Positions 28,079-39,053 of a stretch of 64,000 nucleotides of DNA are shown here, piece after piece. Position 1 is the first letter of the stretch, and each line of letters starts with the position of its first letter. The position numbers and the translations under genes are program-made. The notes under the pieces were generated by a model. The model saw nothing but the letters and a program-made list of their open reading frames with translations, was not told where the DNA came from and searched no databases. This DNA is from Lysobacter sp. MMG2 (GTDB taxonomy: Bacteria; Pseudomonadota; Gammaproteobacteria; Xanthomonadales; Xanthomonadaceae), in NCBI RefSeq assembly GCF_016735495.2, contig NZ_JAERQY020000006.1, positions 98,083 through 162,082 of the forward strand, read 5' to 3'.

Positions 28079-28861
28079 GTGGCTGAATTTACCCTCCCGA
28101 AGAACTCGCAGATCCAGAAGGGCCGCCATTGGCCGGCGCAGGGCGCCAAGCAGGCGCGCACCTTCAAGGTCTACCGCTGGAACCCCGACGACGGCATGAA
28201 CCCGCGCGTGGACACCTACGAGGTGGACATGGCGACGTGCGGCCCGATGGTTCTGGACGCGCTGATCAAGATCAAGAACGAGATCGATCCGACGCTGACG
28301 TTCCGTCGCTCGTGCCGCGAAGGCATCTGCGGTTCGTGCGCGATGAACATCGACGGCACCAACACGCTGGCGTGCACCAAGGCCATCGAGGACTGCAGCG
28401 CCGGCGAGGTGCCGATCTACCCGCTGCCGCACATGCCGGTGGTGAAGGACCTTGTTCCGGACTTGACGCACTTCTACGCGCAGTACGCCTCGATCAAGCC
28501 GTGGCTGCGCACGCAGAGCCCGTCGCCGTCCGATCGCGAGCGCCTGCAGTCGCCGGAAGACCGCAAGAAGCTCGACGGCCTGTACGAGTGCATCCTGTGC
28601 GCATGCTGCTCGACCAGCTGCCCGAGCTACTGGTGGAACGGCGACCGCTACCTCGGCCCGGCGATCCTGCTGCAGGCCTATCGCTGGATCGTCGACTCGC
28701 GCGATGAGGACACCGGTGCGCGCCTGGACGACCTTGAGGATCCGTTCAAGCTCTACCGCTGCCACACCATCATGAACTGCGCCCGCACCTGCCCGAAGGG
28801 TCTGAACCCGGCGCAGGCGATCGGCGAGATCAAGAAGCTGATGCTGGCGCGTCGCGCCTGA
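28079..28861 (+). CDS. sdhB: Succinate dehydrogenase iron-sulfur subunit
   Basis: 260 residues with the N-terminal 2Fe-2S site ([16 protein letters not shown] then LACT) and two C-terminal cysteine clusters ([27 protein letters not shown]) for the 4Fe-4S and 3Fe-4S centres. GTG start, 15 bases after sdhA. An intrinsic terminator follows at 28895. Confidence 0.97.
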   Translation: MAEFTLPKNSQIQKGRHWPAQGAKQARTFKVYRWNPDDGMNPRVDTYEVDMATCGPMVLDALIKIKNEIDPTLTFRRSCREGICGSCAMNIDGTNTLACTKAIEDCSAGEVPIYPLPHMPVVKDLVPDLTHFYAQYASIKPWLRTQSPSPSDRERLQSPEDRKKLDGLYECILCACCSTSCPSYWWNGDRYLGPAILLQAYRWIVDSRDEDTGARLDDLEDPFKLYRCHTIMNCARTCPKGLNPAQAIGEIKKLMLARRA

Positions 28862-28894
28862 TCGGGCGGATGGTGGCCGCTGTGTACGGAACTG

Positions 28895-28920
28895 GGGCGC
28901 ACGAGAGTGCGCCCTTTTTT
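28895..28920 (+). terminator. Intrinsic terminator after sdhB
   Basis: Stem GGGCGCAC/GTGCGCCC with a short loop and six T. It would separate sdhCDAB from the MAPEG-sdhE-ygfX genes that follow, unless it only attenuates. Confidence 0.85.
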
Positions 28921-28943
28921 CTGGAACGTTTCAGGGGAATGAC

Positions 28944-29366
28944 ATGGACAACAGGCTGATCTTCGTTCCGGCGATGGCGATGGTCGCGCTCACCTGCGTG
29001 GTGTGGTGGCGCATGTACGTCATGCGCATCGGGCAGATGAAGCGTGAGCGCATCCATCCGCAAGCCGTCGCCACCTCGGCGCAGTCCGCCGCGCGCCTGA
29101 CCGACAGTTGCGCCGCCGACAACTTCCGCAACCTGTTCGAGTTGCCGGTGTTGTTCTACCTGGCGCTGGTCGTGGCCGCGCTGACGGCGCAGGTCAACGC
29201 GGTGACGGTGGCGCTGGCATGGGCGTTCGTCCTGCTTCGCATCGTCCACAGCGCGATCCACTGCACCTACAACAAGGTCATGCACCGGTTCTACGCCTAC
29301 GTCACGGGCGGCATGGTCCTGTGGGCGCTGTGGGCCGTGATCGCACTGGGCTGGTGGCTCACATGA
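28944..29366 (+). CDS. MAPEG family membrane protein
   Basis: 140 residues with four hydrophobic helices. The pattern [16 protein letters not shown] plus [21 protein letters not shown] is that of the MAPEG family (membrane-associated, eicosanoid and glutathione metabolism). Bacterial members have unknown substrates. Its stop overlaps the sdhE start (ATGA). Confidence 0.85.
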   Translation: MDNRLIFVPAMAMVALTCVVWWRMYVMRIGQMKRERIHPQAVATSAQSAARLTDSCAADNFRNLFELPVLFYLALVVAALTAQVNAVTVALAWAFVLLRIVHSAIHCTYNKVMHRFYAYVTGGMVLWALWAVIALGWWLT

Positions 29367-29617
29367 GCGAGGACATCGAACGCGAACTGAGCCGCCTGCG
29401 TTGGCGCTCGCGCCGCGGCATGCGGGAACTGGATCGGTTGCTCGAGCGGTACCTTGACCGCGAATGGCGGCAAGCTCCTGCATCCGAACACGCGGTTTTC
29501 CTACGCCTGCTGGAAATCGAGGACGATAAGCTCTGGCACTGGTTCATGGGACACGAAACGCCCGCCGATGCCGAACTCGCCGCCCTCGTCGCACGCATCC
29601 GCACCTTGCCGCCTTGA
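29363..29617 (+). CDS. sdhE: SdhE, FAD assembly factor for succinate dehydrogenase
   Basis: 84-residue SdhE/YgfY/Sdh5 protein that promotes covalent flavinylation of SdhA. The [15 protein letters not shown] motif (RGxxE) is intact and the all-helical layout with [14 protein letters not shown] is typical. Overlaps the MAPEG gene by four bases and probably the following ygfX-like frame. Confidence 0.9.
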   Translation: MSEDIERELSRLRWRSRRGMRELDRLLERYLDREWRQAPASEHAVFLRLLEIEDDKLWHWFMGHETPADAELAALVARIRTLPP

Positions 29618-30017
29618 GTGGCGGCCGTCGCGCTGGCTGACGCGGGCGCTTTTCATACTCGGGCTGCTCGCGGCGCTCGGTGTCATCGCGAGCGAAATGC
29701 CGCTGGGGTGGTCGATCCCGCTCGCGCTCGCCGCGATGGCCGAGGGCCTCCGGCTCTCGCGGCGCGAGGCCGTGCGGCCAATGAGGATGCTGGTGCTGGC
29801 CGGGGAGGGGCGGGCGATGGTCGATGGCCTGCCTGTCGACGCGCTGGACCTGCACTGGCGCGGGCCGCTCGCCTTCCTGCGCTACCGCGACGCAACCGGG
29901 CGCCGCCAGCGCCTGGCCTGGTGGCCGGACACACTGCCGTCCCGCGAACGCCGTGAACTGCGGCTGGCTCTTCCTGTCCAAACGGCTGCGCAGCCACCGC
30001 GTTCGATGGCATCCTAG
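29568..30017 (+). CDS. YgfX (CptA)-like membrane protein
   Basis: About 149 residues in this reading, with two membrane helices near the N-terminus ([22 protein letters not shown]... and [12 protein letters not shown]) and a C-terminal beta region with [22 protein letters not shown] and RRELRLAL, as in YgfX. E. coli ygfY-ygfX are adjacent in the same order, which supports the call. YgfX was described as a toxin acting on division proteins with YgfY as partner; that role is debated. The start is uncertain: the first ATG lies 50 bases inside sdhE, and no ATG, GTG or TTG is found between it and the conserved region. Confidence 0.7.
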   Translation: MPNSPPSSHASAPCRLEWRPSRWLTRALFILGLLAALGVIASEMPLGWSIPLALAAMAEGLRLSRREAVRPMRMLVLAGEGRAMVDGLPVDALDLHWRGPLAFLRYRDATGRRQRLAWWPDTLPSRERRELRLALPVQTAAQPPRSMAS

Positions 30018-30023
30018 CCCGCT

Positions 30024-31268
30024 ATGTTCAAACCCATCCCAGTGGCCATCGGCCTGCGCTACCTGCGCGCCAAACGCCGGAACGGCTTCATCTCCTTCAT
30101 CTCCCTGGCCTCCATCGCGGGCATCGCGCTCGGCGTGACTGCGCTGATCACGACGCTGGCGGTCATGAGCGGCTTCCAGCGTGAGATCCGCGACCGCATG
30201 TTGCAGATGGCGGCGCATGCCACTGTCAGCGCCTACGGCGAACCCCTGACCGAATGGCAGGCGGCCATCGCCAAGGCCGTGGCCGACAAGCGCGTGGCCG
30301 GTGCAGCGCCGTACATCGAGAAGGAGGCCCTGCTGTCCGGTGCCCGCAACCAGCCGGCGCTGGTGCGTGGCGTGCTGCCGGACCAGGAGGGCAAGGTCTC
30401 GGTCCTGGCCGACAAGATGGTGCAGGGCAAGCTCGACTCCCTCGCGCCGGGCAGTTTCAACATCGTGCTGGGCAAGGAACTGGCGCTGTGGCTCGGCGTC
30501 GGCATCGGCGACAGCGTGGTGATGACCACGACGGACTTCCGCAGCACGCCGCTGGGCGCCGTGCCGCAGCTCAAGCGCTTCACCGTCAGCGGCATCTTCG
30601 AAGCGGGCTACAACGACTTCGACAAGGGCCTGGCCGTCACCAACATGCACGACATGCAGCGGCTGCTGCGCATGGGCGAGGGCGTCACCGGCGTCCGCCT
30701 GCGCCTGCACGATATGGACAAGGCATGGGACGTCGCGCGTGATCTCGCCGTCTCGCTGGGCGGTCCGTACCGCGTCAGCGACTGGACCAGCGAGAACGCC
30801 AACATGTTCCGCGCGCTCAAGATGGAAAAGACCATCATGGCGATCCTCCTGTCGCTGATCATCGCGATGGGCGCGTTCAACCTGGTCAGTTCGCAGGTCA
30901 TGCTGGTCACCGACAAGCAGGCCGATATCGCGATCCTGCGCACGCTGGGCCTCACGCCGCGCGGAGTGATGCAGGTGTTCGTCGTCCAGGGGACGTTGAT
31001 TGGCGTGATCGGCACGGTGATCGGCGTGATCGGCGGCATCGTACTGACGCTCAATCTGGAGCACATCCTCAAGGCGATCGAAGCCGTTGTGGGCGTGCAA
31101 CTGCTGCCCGAGGATGTGTATTACATCACCGGCCTGCCGACCGATCTGCAGGCCAGCGACGTGGTGGTGATCGCCACCGTCGCGCTCGTCATGGCGTTCT
31201 TCGCCACCATCTACCCCGCCTGGCGCGCAGCGCGCACGGCTCCGGCGGAGGCGCTGCGCTATGAGTGA
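30024..31268 (+). CDS. Lipoprotein-releasing ABC transporter permease (LolC/LolE/LolF type)
   Basis: 414 residues with the FtsX/MacB-type permease layout: N-terminal helix ([27 protein letters not shown]), large periplasmic domain, and three C-terminal helices. It moves outer-membrane lipoproteins from the inner membrane to LolA. Only one permease gene lies beside lolD, so it may work as a homodimer like LolF; a second copy elsewhere cannot be excluded. Overlaps lolD by eight bases. Confidence 0.88.
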   Translation: MFKPIPVAIGLRYLRAKRRNGFISFISLASIAGIALGVTALITTLAVMSGFQREIRDRMLQMAAHATVSAYGEPLTEWQAAIAKAVADKRVAGAAPYIEKEALLSGARNQPALVRGVLPDQEGKVSVLADKMVQGKLDSLAPGSFNIVLGKELALWLGVGIGDSVVMTTTDFRSTPLGAVPQLKRFTVSGIFEAGYNDFDKGLAVTNMHDMQRLLRMGEGVTGVRLRLHDMDKAWDVARDLAVSLGGPYRVSDWTSENANMFRALKMEKTIMAILLSLIIAMGAFNLVSSQVMLVTDKQADIAILRTLGLTPRGVMQVFVVQGTLIGVIGTVIGVIGGIVLTLNLEHILKAIEAVVGVQLLPEDVYYITGLPTDLQASDVVVIATVALVMAFFATIYPAWRAARTAPAEALRYE

Positions 31269-31983
31269 GGCCATGCAGGCAATCAAGCACCAGGGCGAGG
31301 CGATCCGCGCGGAAGGCCTGGCGATGACCTATGCCGAGGGCTCGTTGCGCACACCGGTGTTCGCCGGATTGGACCTGGCGGTCCAGTCGGGCGAGACCGT
31401 CGCCATCCTGGGTGCCTCCGGCGCAGGCAAGAGCACGCTGTTGCATCTGCTCGGCGGCCTCGACAGGCCGACGGCGGGCGAGGTGTTCGTTGCAGGGCGA
31501 AAGATGAGTTCGCTGTCCGATGCCGACCGCGGCGCACTGCGCAACAAGTCGCTCGGCTTCGTCTACCAGTTCCATCACCTGCTGCCGGAGTTCACCGCGC
31601 TGGAGAACGTGATGCTCCCGGTGCTGCTCTCCGGCGCGCACGTACCCGATGCGAACAGGCAGGCGAAAGCGCTATTGGAAGCCGTGGGGCTGGGCCATCG
31701 CCTCGAACACAAGCCCGGTGAGCTGTCCGGCGGTGAACGTCAGCGCGCCGCTGTGGCACGAGCGCTCGTCAATCGGCCGGCGTGCGTATTGGGCGATGAG
31801 CCCACCGGTAATCTCGACGAGAAGACCGCCTCGACGGTGTTCGAGTTAATGCTTGCGTTGAACCACGAGCAGCACACCGCACTGGTGCTGGTTACGCACG
31901 ATCGTCGTTTGGCGCGTCGTCTGGACCGGGTGCTTGAGCTGCACGAGGGCAAACTGCGCGAGTTGCCCCCCAGCGAGGTCTGA
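31261..31983 (+). CDS. lolD: Lipoprotein-releasing ABC transporter ATP-binding protein
   Basis: 240-residue ABC ATPase. Walker [10 protein letters not shown], signature [15 protein letters not shown] and Walker [13 protein letters not shown] are intact. Drives lipoprotein extraction with the permease encoded just upstream. comEC starts three bases after its stop. Confidence 0.95.
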   Translation: MSEAMQAIKHQGEAIRAEGLAMTYAEGSLRTPVFAGLDLAVQSGETVAILGASGAGKSTLLHLLGGLDRPTAGEVFVAGRKMSSLSDADRGALRNKSLGFVYQFHHLLPEFTALENVMLPVLLSGAHVPDANRQAKALLEAVGLGHRLEHKPGELSGGERQRAAVARALVNRPACVLGDEPTGNLDEKTASTVFELMLALNHEQHTALVLVTHDRRLARRLDRVLELHEGKLRELPPSEV

Positions 31984-31986
31984 CGG

Positions 31987-34374
31987 GTGACGCCAGCGGC
32001 AGGGACGCCGCCGTTCGGAATCGCTGCAGCGCTCGCGTTGTTGATCGGCGTCTTCGTTTGTTTATGGTCGTCAGGCTTGTTGCCGTGGTGGGCTTCGCTG
32101 GCGATGGTCATCGTGGGCATCGGATGCGTATGGCGAGGCATCCGGTCGCCGCGCACATTCACGCTGTTGATGGGCTGGATGCTGCTGGGTCACGCCCTGG
32201 CCGGCCTGCACGCGGTGCATGCGCTGTCGCTGCAACTGCCGGCGGAGCCGGCGCGGCACGACGCCGTCGTGACCGGCCGCATCCTCGACCTGCCCGCACA
32301 TGAGCCGCGCCGCACGAGCTTCCTGTTGCGCGTCGACGATGCGGTGCAGGATGCAAACCTTCGAGGTCGCATCCTGCGACTGGCCTGGTACGAAGACGAT
32401 CCCGCACGACGCACCACGCTTCGCGCCGGCCAGCGTTGGCGTTTCGAGCTCCGCTTGCGTGCGCCACGCGGGTTGCGCAATCCAGGCGGCGCGGATGCAG
32501 AGAAGTTCGCCATGGCCCAGCGCATCGCGGCGATGGGCTACGTACGCAACCCTGCATCCGCGCGGCTTCTGACGTCCGCACGGGGCATCGACGCATGGCG
32601 TGACGCAATGTCGGAACGCATCGTCGTGCGCGTGCCCGACTCGTCCGCGCGCTTCATTCGCGCGCTCGCATTGGGCGACGTTCGTGGCCTGGACGATGAG
32701 GACTGGACCGTCCTGCGTGCGAATGGTCTGACGCACCTCATCGCGATCTCCGGATTCCACGTCGGCCTGGTCGCAGGCTTCTTCGCGTTGCTGATCCGCG
32801 GGGTGTGGTGGTTGTGGCCGAACCTCGCGCGTCGCGTGCCTGCGCAGGTCGCCGCTGCGGCCGGCAGCGTTGCCGGTGCGGTGGTCTACACCGCCATTGC
32901 GGGTTTCGCGTTGCCGACCGTGCGGACGGCCCTGATGATCGCCATCGTGGCCGGTCTGCGGATGCTGCGGCGTCGGATGTCCGCGGGGGAATGCCTGGCG
33001 CTGGCGGCATTCGCGATGTTGCTCGTGGATCCACTCGCCGTTCTGTCGGCCGGCTTCTGGCTAAGTTTCGCTGGTGTCGCCTGGCTTCTGTGGTGCCTGC
33101 CCGACAGCGGTGGCCGTGCAGTGCGTGACTTTCTTTCCGCGCAGGCCGTGGCGACGCTCGGCCTGCTGCCGCTGGCTGCGATCCTGTTTGGGCAGGCTTC
33201 CCTCGCGGGGCCGCTGGCGAACCTGCTCGCCGTGCCATGGTGGAGCCTGGTTGTGGTGCCGCTGTCGTTGATCGGACTGGGACTGGAGTCGCTGCATCCC
33301 GGCGCCGGTGGTTGGGCGTGGCAGGCCGCTGCCTGGTGTTTCGATCTGACCTGGCCGCTGTTCGTCCGGCTCGCAGCGAGCCCGTTGTCCCTCTGGTGGC
33401 TACCCGAGCCGCGCTGGTTCGCCCTGCCACTCGCCTTGCTGGGCGCGTTCTGGTTACTTCTGCCGCGCGGTACGCCGGGCAAGTCGCTGGCCGTGCTGAT
33501 GTGGTTGCCGCTGCTGTGGCCTGACCGTCGACTGCCGGCCCCGGGCGAGGCCGAGCTGGTGGTGATCGACGTAGGGCAGGGGCTGTCCGTGCTGGTTCGC
33601 ACGACGCACCACGCGCTGCTGGTGGACATGGGACCCGCGGTTCCCGATGGATTCGATGCCGGGGAGCGCGCGGTCGTACCGGTCCTGCATGCGCTGGGCG
33701 TGACACGGCTGGACGCGGCCGTGGTCAGCCACGGCGACAACGATCATGCCGGGGGATGGCCGTCGGTGCAGCGGCTTTTCCCCGTGCCGGCCCTGTTTGC
33801 CCCCGAAGGGCTCGCCCTGCCCGGAGGGCGAGCCTGCCGTGCAGGCGAAGAGTGGGCCTGGGACGGCGTCCGCTTCCGCTTCCTGCATCCGCCGGTCGAT
33901 TTTCCCTACCTGCGCAACGAATCCAGCTGCGTTTTGCGCGTCGAAGCACGTGGACGGGCAGCCCTGCTGACGGGAGACATCGGTGAGGTGATCGAGCGGC
34001 GTCTCGCCCGGGAGTCAGCGGCCGACATCCGCGCCGACGTGGTCGTGGTCGCCCACCACGGCAGCGGCGGTTCCTCGGACCCTGCCTTCATCGCCGGCAC
34101 GGGGGCGTCGGTCGCGCTGGTGTCGTCTGGACACGGCAACCGGTTCGGGCATCCGCGCCCGTTCGTGGTCGAGCGCTGGCGCCGCATGGGGGCAACCGTG
34201 CATGGCACGGCCGGCGAAGGCGCTCTGCGCGTTCGCCTGAATGCCGGGGGCGTGGAGGTGGAAGCGCGACGGCATGCACACCCGCGGCTCTGGGACGCCG
34301 CGCGGCGAGGGGAGTCGCATCCGGCTGGGCTATCCTATCGGCCAGATCGAGACGGCCGAGGGCCGGAGGGGTAG
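31987..34374 (+). CDS. comEC: DNA internalisation competence protein ComEC/Rec2
   Basis: 795 residues; a polytopic membrane protein that carries single-stranded DNA across the inner membrane in natural transformation. The DUF4131 N-terminal region is followed by the competence domain (LIAISGFHVGLVAGFFALL, GFALPTVRTALMI) and a C-terminal metallo-beta-lactamase domain (VVSHGDNDHAGGW, LLTGDIGE, VVVAHHGSGGSSD). GTG start. Full length, so the strain may be transformable. Confidence 0.93.
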   Translation: MTPAAGTPPFGIAAALALLIGVFVCLWSSGLLPWWASLAMVIVGIGCVWRGIRSPRTFTLLMGWMLLGHALAGLHAVHALSLQLPAEPARHDAVVTGRILDLPAHEPRRTSFLLRVDDAVQDANLRGRILRLAWYEDDPARRTTLRAGQRWRFELRLRAPRGLRNPGGADAEKFAMAQRIAAMGYVRNPASARLLTSARGIDAWRDAMSERIVVRVPDSSARFIRALALGDVRGLDDEDWTVLRANGLTHLIAISGFHVGLVAGFFALLIRGVWWLWPNLARRVPAQVAAAAGSVAGAVVYTAIAGFALPTVRTALMIAIVAGLRMLRRRMSAGECLALAAFAMLLVDPLAVLSAGFWLSFAGVAWLLWCLPDSGGRAVRDFLSAQAVATLGLLPLAAILFGQASLAGPLANLLAVPWWSLVVVPLSLIGLGLESLHPGAGGWAWQAAAWCFDLTWPLFVRLAASPLSLWWLPEPRWFALPLALLGAFWLLLPRGTPGKSLAVLMWLPLLWPDRRLPAPGEAELVVIDVGQGLSVLVRTTHHALLVDMGPAVPDGFDAGERAVVPVLHALGVTRLDAAVVSHGDNDHAGGWPSVQRLFPVPALFAPEGLALPGGRACRAGEEWAWDGVRFRFLHPPVDFPYLRNESSCVLRVEARGRAALLTGDIGEVIERRLARESAADIRADVVVVAHHGSGGSSDPAFIAGTGASVALVSSGHGNRFGHPRPFVVERWRRMGATVHGTAGEGALRVRLNAGGVEVEARRHAHPRLWDAARRGESHPAGLSYRPDRDGRGPEG

Positions 34375-34379
34375 TTCGC

Positions 34380-35015
34380 GTGCTGGAACTGGTCAAGGCC
34401 GGCGGTTGGCCGATGATTCCGCTGTTGTTGCTGTCGGTATTGGCCCTGACGCTGATCGTCGAGCGCGCCTGGACGCTGCGGCGCACCGCCGTGCTGCCCC
34501 CCAACCTGGGCAAGGAAGTCCGCACCTGGGCCGGCAGCGGCAAGCTGGACCCCGCCCACATCGAGTCCCTGCGCCGCACCTCGCCGCTGGGCGAGCTGCT
34601 GGCCGCCGCGCTGGACGTGCGCCTGCGTCCCCGCGACCAGATCCGCGAGCGCATCGAGGACGTCGGCCGCCACCTCGTCCACAAGATGGAGCGCTACCTG
34701 AACACGCTGGGCACCATCGCCGCGGCGGGCCCGTTGCTGGGCCTGTTCGGCACCGTGGTCGGCATGATCCAGATGTTCCTGGGCATCCTCGACCACGGCA
34801 TCGGCGACGTGAACCAGCTCGCCGGCGGCATCGGCAAGGCGCTGGTGTGTACCGCCGCCGGCATGATCGTCGCGATTCCGGCCCTGATGGCGCACCGCTG
34901 GTTCCGCGGCCGCATCTCGGAGTACATCGTGGCGATGGAGCACGAGGCCATCGCGCTCATGGACACGCTCGACACGCGCCCGGCCACCGCCGTGCGCACC
35001 CCGCAGGCGGCTTGA
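34380..35015 (+). CDS. exbB: MotA/TolQ/ExbB proton channel family protein
   Basis: 211-residue inner-membrane protein with three helices (MIPLLLLSVLALTLIVERAW; LGTIAAAGPLLGLFGTVVGMI; ALVCTAAGMIVAIPALMAHRWF). With ExbD it powers an envelope process using the proton gradient; here it stands directly before msbA, as in other xanthomonads, not with tonB. GTG start five bases after comEC. Confidence 0.9.
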   Translation: MLELVKAGGWPMIPLLLLSVLALTLIVERAWTLRRTAVLPPNLGKEVRTWAGSGKLDPAHIESLRRTSPLGELLAAALDVRLRPRDQIRERIEDVGRHLVHKMERYLNTLGTIAAAGPLLGLFGTVVGMIQMFLGILDHGIGDVNQLAGGIGKALVCTAAGMIVAIPALMAHRWFRGRISEYIVAMEHEAIALMDTLDTRPATAVRTPQAA

Positions 35016-35028
35016 GGCGACGCGCCCG

Positions 35029-35472
35029 ATGCGTATCCGCGACCACCGCGCAGACGATGAGCCGCACATCGATCTGGTGCCGCTCATCGACGTGATCCTG
35101 GTGCTGATCATCTTCTTCGTCGTCACCGCCACGTTCGACGCGCGATCGGTGCTCAAGCTCGAACTGCCGCGCGCCACCGGCGAAGCCAACACCGATCCGG
35201 CCAAGGCGCTGATCGTGCTCGTCAATGCCGAAGGTCGTTACTTTGTCGACGACCGCGAAGTGCTGCGCAGCGACGTCGAGTCGCTCAAGAGCACCATCTC
35301 CGAAGTCGCCGGCAACGACCGCGACCGCCCGGTGATGCTGCGCGCCGACGCGCGCACGCCGTACCAGGCCGTGGTCACGGTGTACGACGCACTCGGCCAG
35401 CTCGGCTTCCGCAAGGTGATGAACGCGACCGCGCCGCAGACGCGCGAAGCGGCAGCGGAGACCGCCAGGTGA
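35029..35472 (+). CDS. exbD: Biopolymer transport protein ExbD/TolR family
   Basis: 147 residues with one N-terminal helix carrying the conserved acidic residue (HIDLVPLIDVILVLIIFF) and a periplasmic domain. Forms the stator-type complex with ExbB. Overlaps the msbA start by four bases. Confidence 0.9.
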   Translation: MRIRDHRADDEPHIDLVPLIDVILVLIIFFVVTATFDARSVLKLELPRATGEANTDPAKALIVLVNAEGRYFVDDREVLRSDVESLKSTISEVAGNDRDRPVMLRADARTPYQAVVTVYDALGQLGFRKVMNATAPQTREAAAETAR

Positions 35473-37217
35473 GCGACGACGTCTCGCCCTGGAAGACCTA
35501 CCGCCGGTTGCTGCATTTCGTCGCGCCGTACCGCTCGGTTCTGCTCATCGCACTGGTCGGCATGCTGATCGAAGCCGCCGCGGCCGGTGCGTTCACCAAA
35601 CTGATGAAGCCGATGGTCGACCTGACCTTCGTCAGCCGCAATCCGAACGTGGGCCTGATCCTGCCGCTGGCGATCATCGGCATCTTCGTGGCGCGCGGCC
35701 TCGCCGGTTATCTGACCGACACCTTCATGGCGCGCGCCGGACGCAGCATCGCGCGCGACCTGCGCGTGCAGGTGCTGGGCAAGTACCTGCGCCTGCCGGG
35801 CCTGCGCTTCGACACCGAACCGGTGTCGTCGATGCTCACCCGCCTGGGTTCGGACAGCGACCAGGTCGCGCAGGCCGCCATCGATGCGGCCAAGGTCATG
35901 CTGCAGCAGTCGCTGCAGGTGCTGGTGATGCTGGGCGTGATGCTCTACACCAGCTGGCGCGTGACGCTGGCCGTGCTGCTGCTCGGGCCGATGCTGGCGT
36001 GGACGATGGACAAGGTCGGGCGTCGCTACCGTCGCATCGGCCACCGCATCCAGGAGAGCGGAGCGCAGTTGCTGCAATCGGCCGACCAGGCGCTGTCGAA
36101 CCACCAGGAAGTGAAGGTGTACGGCGCGCAGTCGACCGAACTGGCGCGCTATTCCGGCCAGGCCGAGCACCATCTGCGCCTGAGCCTGAAGGTCGAATCC
36201 ACGCGCAGCATCTCCTCGGCGATGGTGCAGCTGATGGGCGCGATCGGCCTGGCGCTGCTGCTGTTCTTCGCCGGTCGCGAGGCCATGCAGGGCCGTCTGA
36301 CCGCCGGCGAGTTCGTCAGCCTCATGGTGGCGATGCTCGCGGTGATCCCCGCCCTGAAGCAGCTGACCAATGTGCAGGGCATGTTGCAGCGGGGCGTGGC
36401 TTCCGCCGAGCGACTGTTCGACGTGCTCGACACGCCGGACGAAGTGGACACCGGCACGCGCCCGCTTGAGCGCGCACAAGGCCTGCTCGAGTTCCGCCAC
36501 GTCACCGCGCGCTATCCCGGCCAAGCCGAGCCGGCGCTGTCCGACATCACCTTCGAGGCGAAACCGGGCACGGTCACGGCGATCGTCGGCCGCTCCGGCA
36601 GCGGCAAGTCCACGCTGATCAAGCTGATCCCGCGCTTCTATGAAATCGAGGAAGGCCAGATCCTGCTCGATGGGCATCCGCTGCAGGACTACCACCTGGC
36701 CGACCTGCGCCGTCAGGTCGCGCTGGTGGGGCAGCAGGTGATGCTGTTCGACGGCACCGTCGCGGCCAACGTCGCGTACGGCGAGATGCAGTCGGCCGAT
36801 GCCGATACGCTGGAACGCGCCGTGCGCGGCGCCAACGCGATGGAATTCGTCGAGCGCTTGCCCAAGGGTATGCATACCGACATTGGCGCCAAGGGCGGAC
36901 GTCTGTCGGGCGGCCAGCGCCAGCGCCTCGCCATCGCCCGCGCCATGCTGAAGGACGCGCCGATCCTGATCCTGGACGAAGCGACCGCCGCGCTGGACAC
37001 TGAATCCGAACGCCTCGTGCAGGACGCGCTGGAGCATCTGATGCCCAACCGCACCACGCTGGTCATCGCGCATCGCCTGTCCACGATCGAACACGCCGAC
37101 CAGGTGCTGGTGCTCGACCAGGGTCGCATCGTCGAGCGCGGCACGCATTCGCAGTTGTTGGCGCAGGGCGGACTTTACGCGCACCTGCACCGCATGCAGT
37201 TCCGCGAGGCGGAATGA
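35469..37217 (+). CDS. msbA: Lipid A export ATP-binding/permease MsbA
   Basis: 582 residues; six-helix membrane domain and a C-terminal ATPase with Walker [10 protein letters not shown], signature [16 protein letters not shown] and Walker [13 protein letters not shown]. Flips core-lipid A across the inner membrane. GTG start inside exbD; lpxK follows within ten bases, the classic lipid A pair. Confidence 0.95.
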   Translation: MSDDVSPWKTYRRLLHFVAPYRSVLLIALVGMLIEAAAAGAFTKLMKPMVDLTFVSRNPNVGLILPLAIIGIFVARGLAGYLTDTFMARAGRSIARDLRVQVLGKYLRLPGLRFDTEPVSSMLTRLGSDSDQVAQAAIDAAKVMLQQSLQVLVMLGVMLYTSWRVTLAVLLLGPMLAWTMDKVGRRYRRIGHRIQESGAQLLQSADQALSNHQEVKVYGAQSTELARYSGQAEHHLRLSLKVESTRSISSAMVQLMGAIGLALLLFFAGREAMQGRLTAGEFVSLMVAMLAVIPALKQLTNVQGMLQRGVASAERLFDVLDTPDEVDTGTRPLERAQGLLEFRHVTARYPGQAEPALSDITFEAKPGTVTAIVGRSGSGKSTLIKLIPRFYEIEEGQILLDGHPLQDYHLADLRRQVALVGQQVMLFDGTVAANVAYGEMQSADADTLERAVRGANAMEFVERLPKGMHTDIGAKGGRLSGGQRQRLAIARAMLKDAPILILDEATAALDTESERLVQDALEHLMPNRTTLVIAHRLSTIEHADQVLVLDQGRIVERGTHSQLLAQGGLYAHLHRMQFREAE

Positions 37218-37227
37218 AGGAAATACG

Positions 37228-38271
37228 GTGAGCAAAGGCCCGGTGAATCCCCCGGCGTACTGGTACGGCGATCGGCCGGCTCCGATCGGCGCGCGACTCC
37301 TGGCCAGTCTGTACGGCGCGATCAGCGGAGTGCGTCGCAGTGCGTATTTGAAGGGTTGGTTGAAGCGACGCCATCCCGGCGTGCCGGTGCTGGTGGTCGG
37401 CAACATCACCGCCGGCGGCGCCGGCAAGACGCCGCTGACGATCGCGCTGGTTGAGCGCCTGCGCGCTGAAGGATGGAATCCCGGCGTTGCCAGTCGCGGT
37501 TACGGCCGCGAGGACGCATCGACGGCGCGCTGGGTCGACACGCGCACCGATGCCGCGCAGGGCGGCGACGAGCCCGTCCTGATCGCACATCGCACCGGCG
37601 CGCCGGTGCGCGTGGATCGCGACCGCGCCGCGGCTGCGAAAGCGCTTGCGGAGGCAGGCTGCGACCTCGTCATCTGCGACGACGGCCTCCAGCATTACCG
37701 CCTGGCGCGTGACATCGAGATCGAAGTGGTCGACGGCCGTCGTCGCTACGGCAACGGCCAGTTGCTGCCGGCAGGCCCGTTGCGGGAACTGCCCGAGCGC
37801 GGGCTGCGTTGCGATTTCCGCGTGGTGAACGTGGGCACGGGCGGCGCCGACACGGGCTTCGGCGAATGGTCGATGCGGCTGGTGGCCGACATGGTCGATC
37901 CGATGCTGGGCGGACGGCCGCGCAAACTGAGCGCCTTCTCCGGACAGCGCGTGCATGCGGTGGCCGGCATCGGTGATCCCGAACGCTTCTTCACGACGTT
38001 GCGCGATTTCGGTATCGCTGTGGTGCCGCACGCGTTCTCCGATCACCACCAGTACCAGTCCGTCGATTTCGAATTCGGCAGCCGCGAATTGCCCGTGCTG
38101 ATGACCGAGAAGGATGCGGTCAAGTGCGCGGCCTTCGCCGACGACCGCTTCTTCAGCGTGCCGGTGCGCGCGGAGCTGCCCGAAGCGTTCTGGGTGAGCC
38201 TGCTCGACCGCATCGCTGCGAAGGCGCGTGAATGCCGCGAACTCGGCTCGAAAGCGAGGAAGAAGACGTGA
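37228..38271 (+). CDS. lpxK: Tetraacyldisaccharide 4'-kinase
   Basis: Phosphorylates the lipid A disaccharide at the 4' position. 347 residues; P-loop region [37 protein letters not shown] and [13 protein letters not shown] are conserved. GTG start; its stop overlaps the kdsB start. Confidence 0.95.
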   Translation: MSKGPVNPPAYWYGDRPAPIGARLLASLYGAISGVRRSAYLKGWLKRRHPGVPVLVVGNITAGGAGKTPLTIALVERLRAEGWNPGVASRGYGREDASTARWVDTRTDAAQGGDEPVLIAHRTGAPVRVDRDRAAAAKALAEAGCDLVICDDGLQHYRLARDIEIEVVDGRRRYGNGQLLPAGPLRELPERGLRCDFRVVNVGTGGADTGFGEWSMRLVADMVDPMLGGRPRKLSAFSGQRVHAVAGIGDPERFFTTLRDFGIAVVPHAFSDHHQYQSVDFEFGSRELPVLMTEKDAVKCAAFADDRFFSVPVRAELPEAFWVSLLDRIAAKARECRELGSKARKKT

Positions 38272-39053
38272 ACGCGCAGACTCCCGGTTTCGTCGTCGCC
38301 ATTCCGGCGCGCTTCGCCGCCAGCCGCTTGCCGGGCAAGCCGCTGCGCCTGCTGGCCGGCGAGCCGCTGGTGCTGCACGTTGCCCGCCGCGCGCTGAAGG
38401 CCGGCGCACGCGAGGTCTGGATCGCAACCGACGACGAGCGCATCGCCACCGCACTGGACGGTGCAGGCGTGCGCGTGGCGATGACATCGCCGGACCACAC
38501 CTCCGGCACCGACCGGCTGGCCGAATGCGCGCGCATTGCCGGCTGGAGCGACGACACCGTCGTGGTGAACCTGCAGGGCGACGAACCGTTTGCGCCGGCC
38601 TCCGGCATACGCGCGGTTGCAGCGCTGATGCAGGACGGCGAGACGGTGATGGCGACGCTCGCGGCGCCCATCACCGACGTGGAGACGTTGTTCGATCCCA
38701 ACGCCGTGAAGCTGGTTCGTGACGGCGACGGCCATGCGCTGTACTTCAGTCGCGCGCCGATTCCGTGGCCGCGCGATGCGTTCGCGCGCGACCGCAGTCG
38801 CATGCCGGATAACGAGCATGGCGAATGGCTGCGCCACATCGGCATCTACGGCTACCGCGCAGGCTTCCTGCAGCGCTTCGCCGCGCTTCCGCCGGGGCGG
38901 CTGGAGCAGGTCGAATCACTGGAGCAATTGCGTGTGCTGGAAGCCGGTTACCGCATCCGGGTCGGCGTGACGCCCGAACCGTTCCCGCCCGGCGTCGATA
39001 CGCCGGAAGACCTGGCCCGCGCCGAAGCCTGGATCGCCGCCGGCCATGGCTGA
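38268..39053 (+). CDS. kdsB: 3-deoxy-manno-octulosonate cytidylyltransferase
   Basis: 261 residues; activates Kdo to CMP-Kdo for lipopolysaccharide core synthesis. [40 protein letters not shown] and [12 protein letters not shown] are family marks. GTG start overlapping lpxK by four bases; overlaps the phosphatase gene by eight. Confidence 0.95.
   Translation: MNAQTPGFVVAIPARFAASRLPGKPLRLLAGEPLVLHVARRALKAGAREVWIATDDERIATALDGAGVRVAMTSPDHTSGTDRLAECARIAGWSDDTVVVNLQGDEPFAPASGIRAVAALMQDGETVMATLAAPITDVETLFDPNAVKLVRDGDGHALYFSRAPIPWPRDAFARDRSRMPDNEHGEWLRHIGIYGYRAGFLQRFAALPPGRLEQVESLEQLRVLEAGYRIRVGVTPEPFPPGVDTPEDLARAEAWIAAGHG

Noticed and set aside
26195..28765. 856-codon open frame antisense to sdhD-sdhA-sdhB
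   Set aside because: Same shadow effect; the sense-strand sdh genes are unquestionable.
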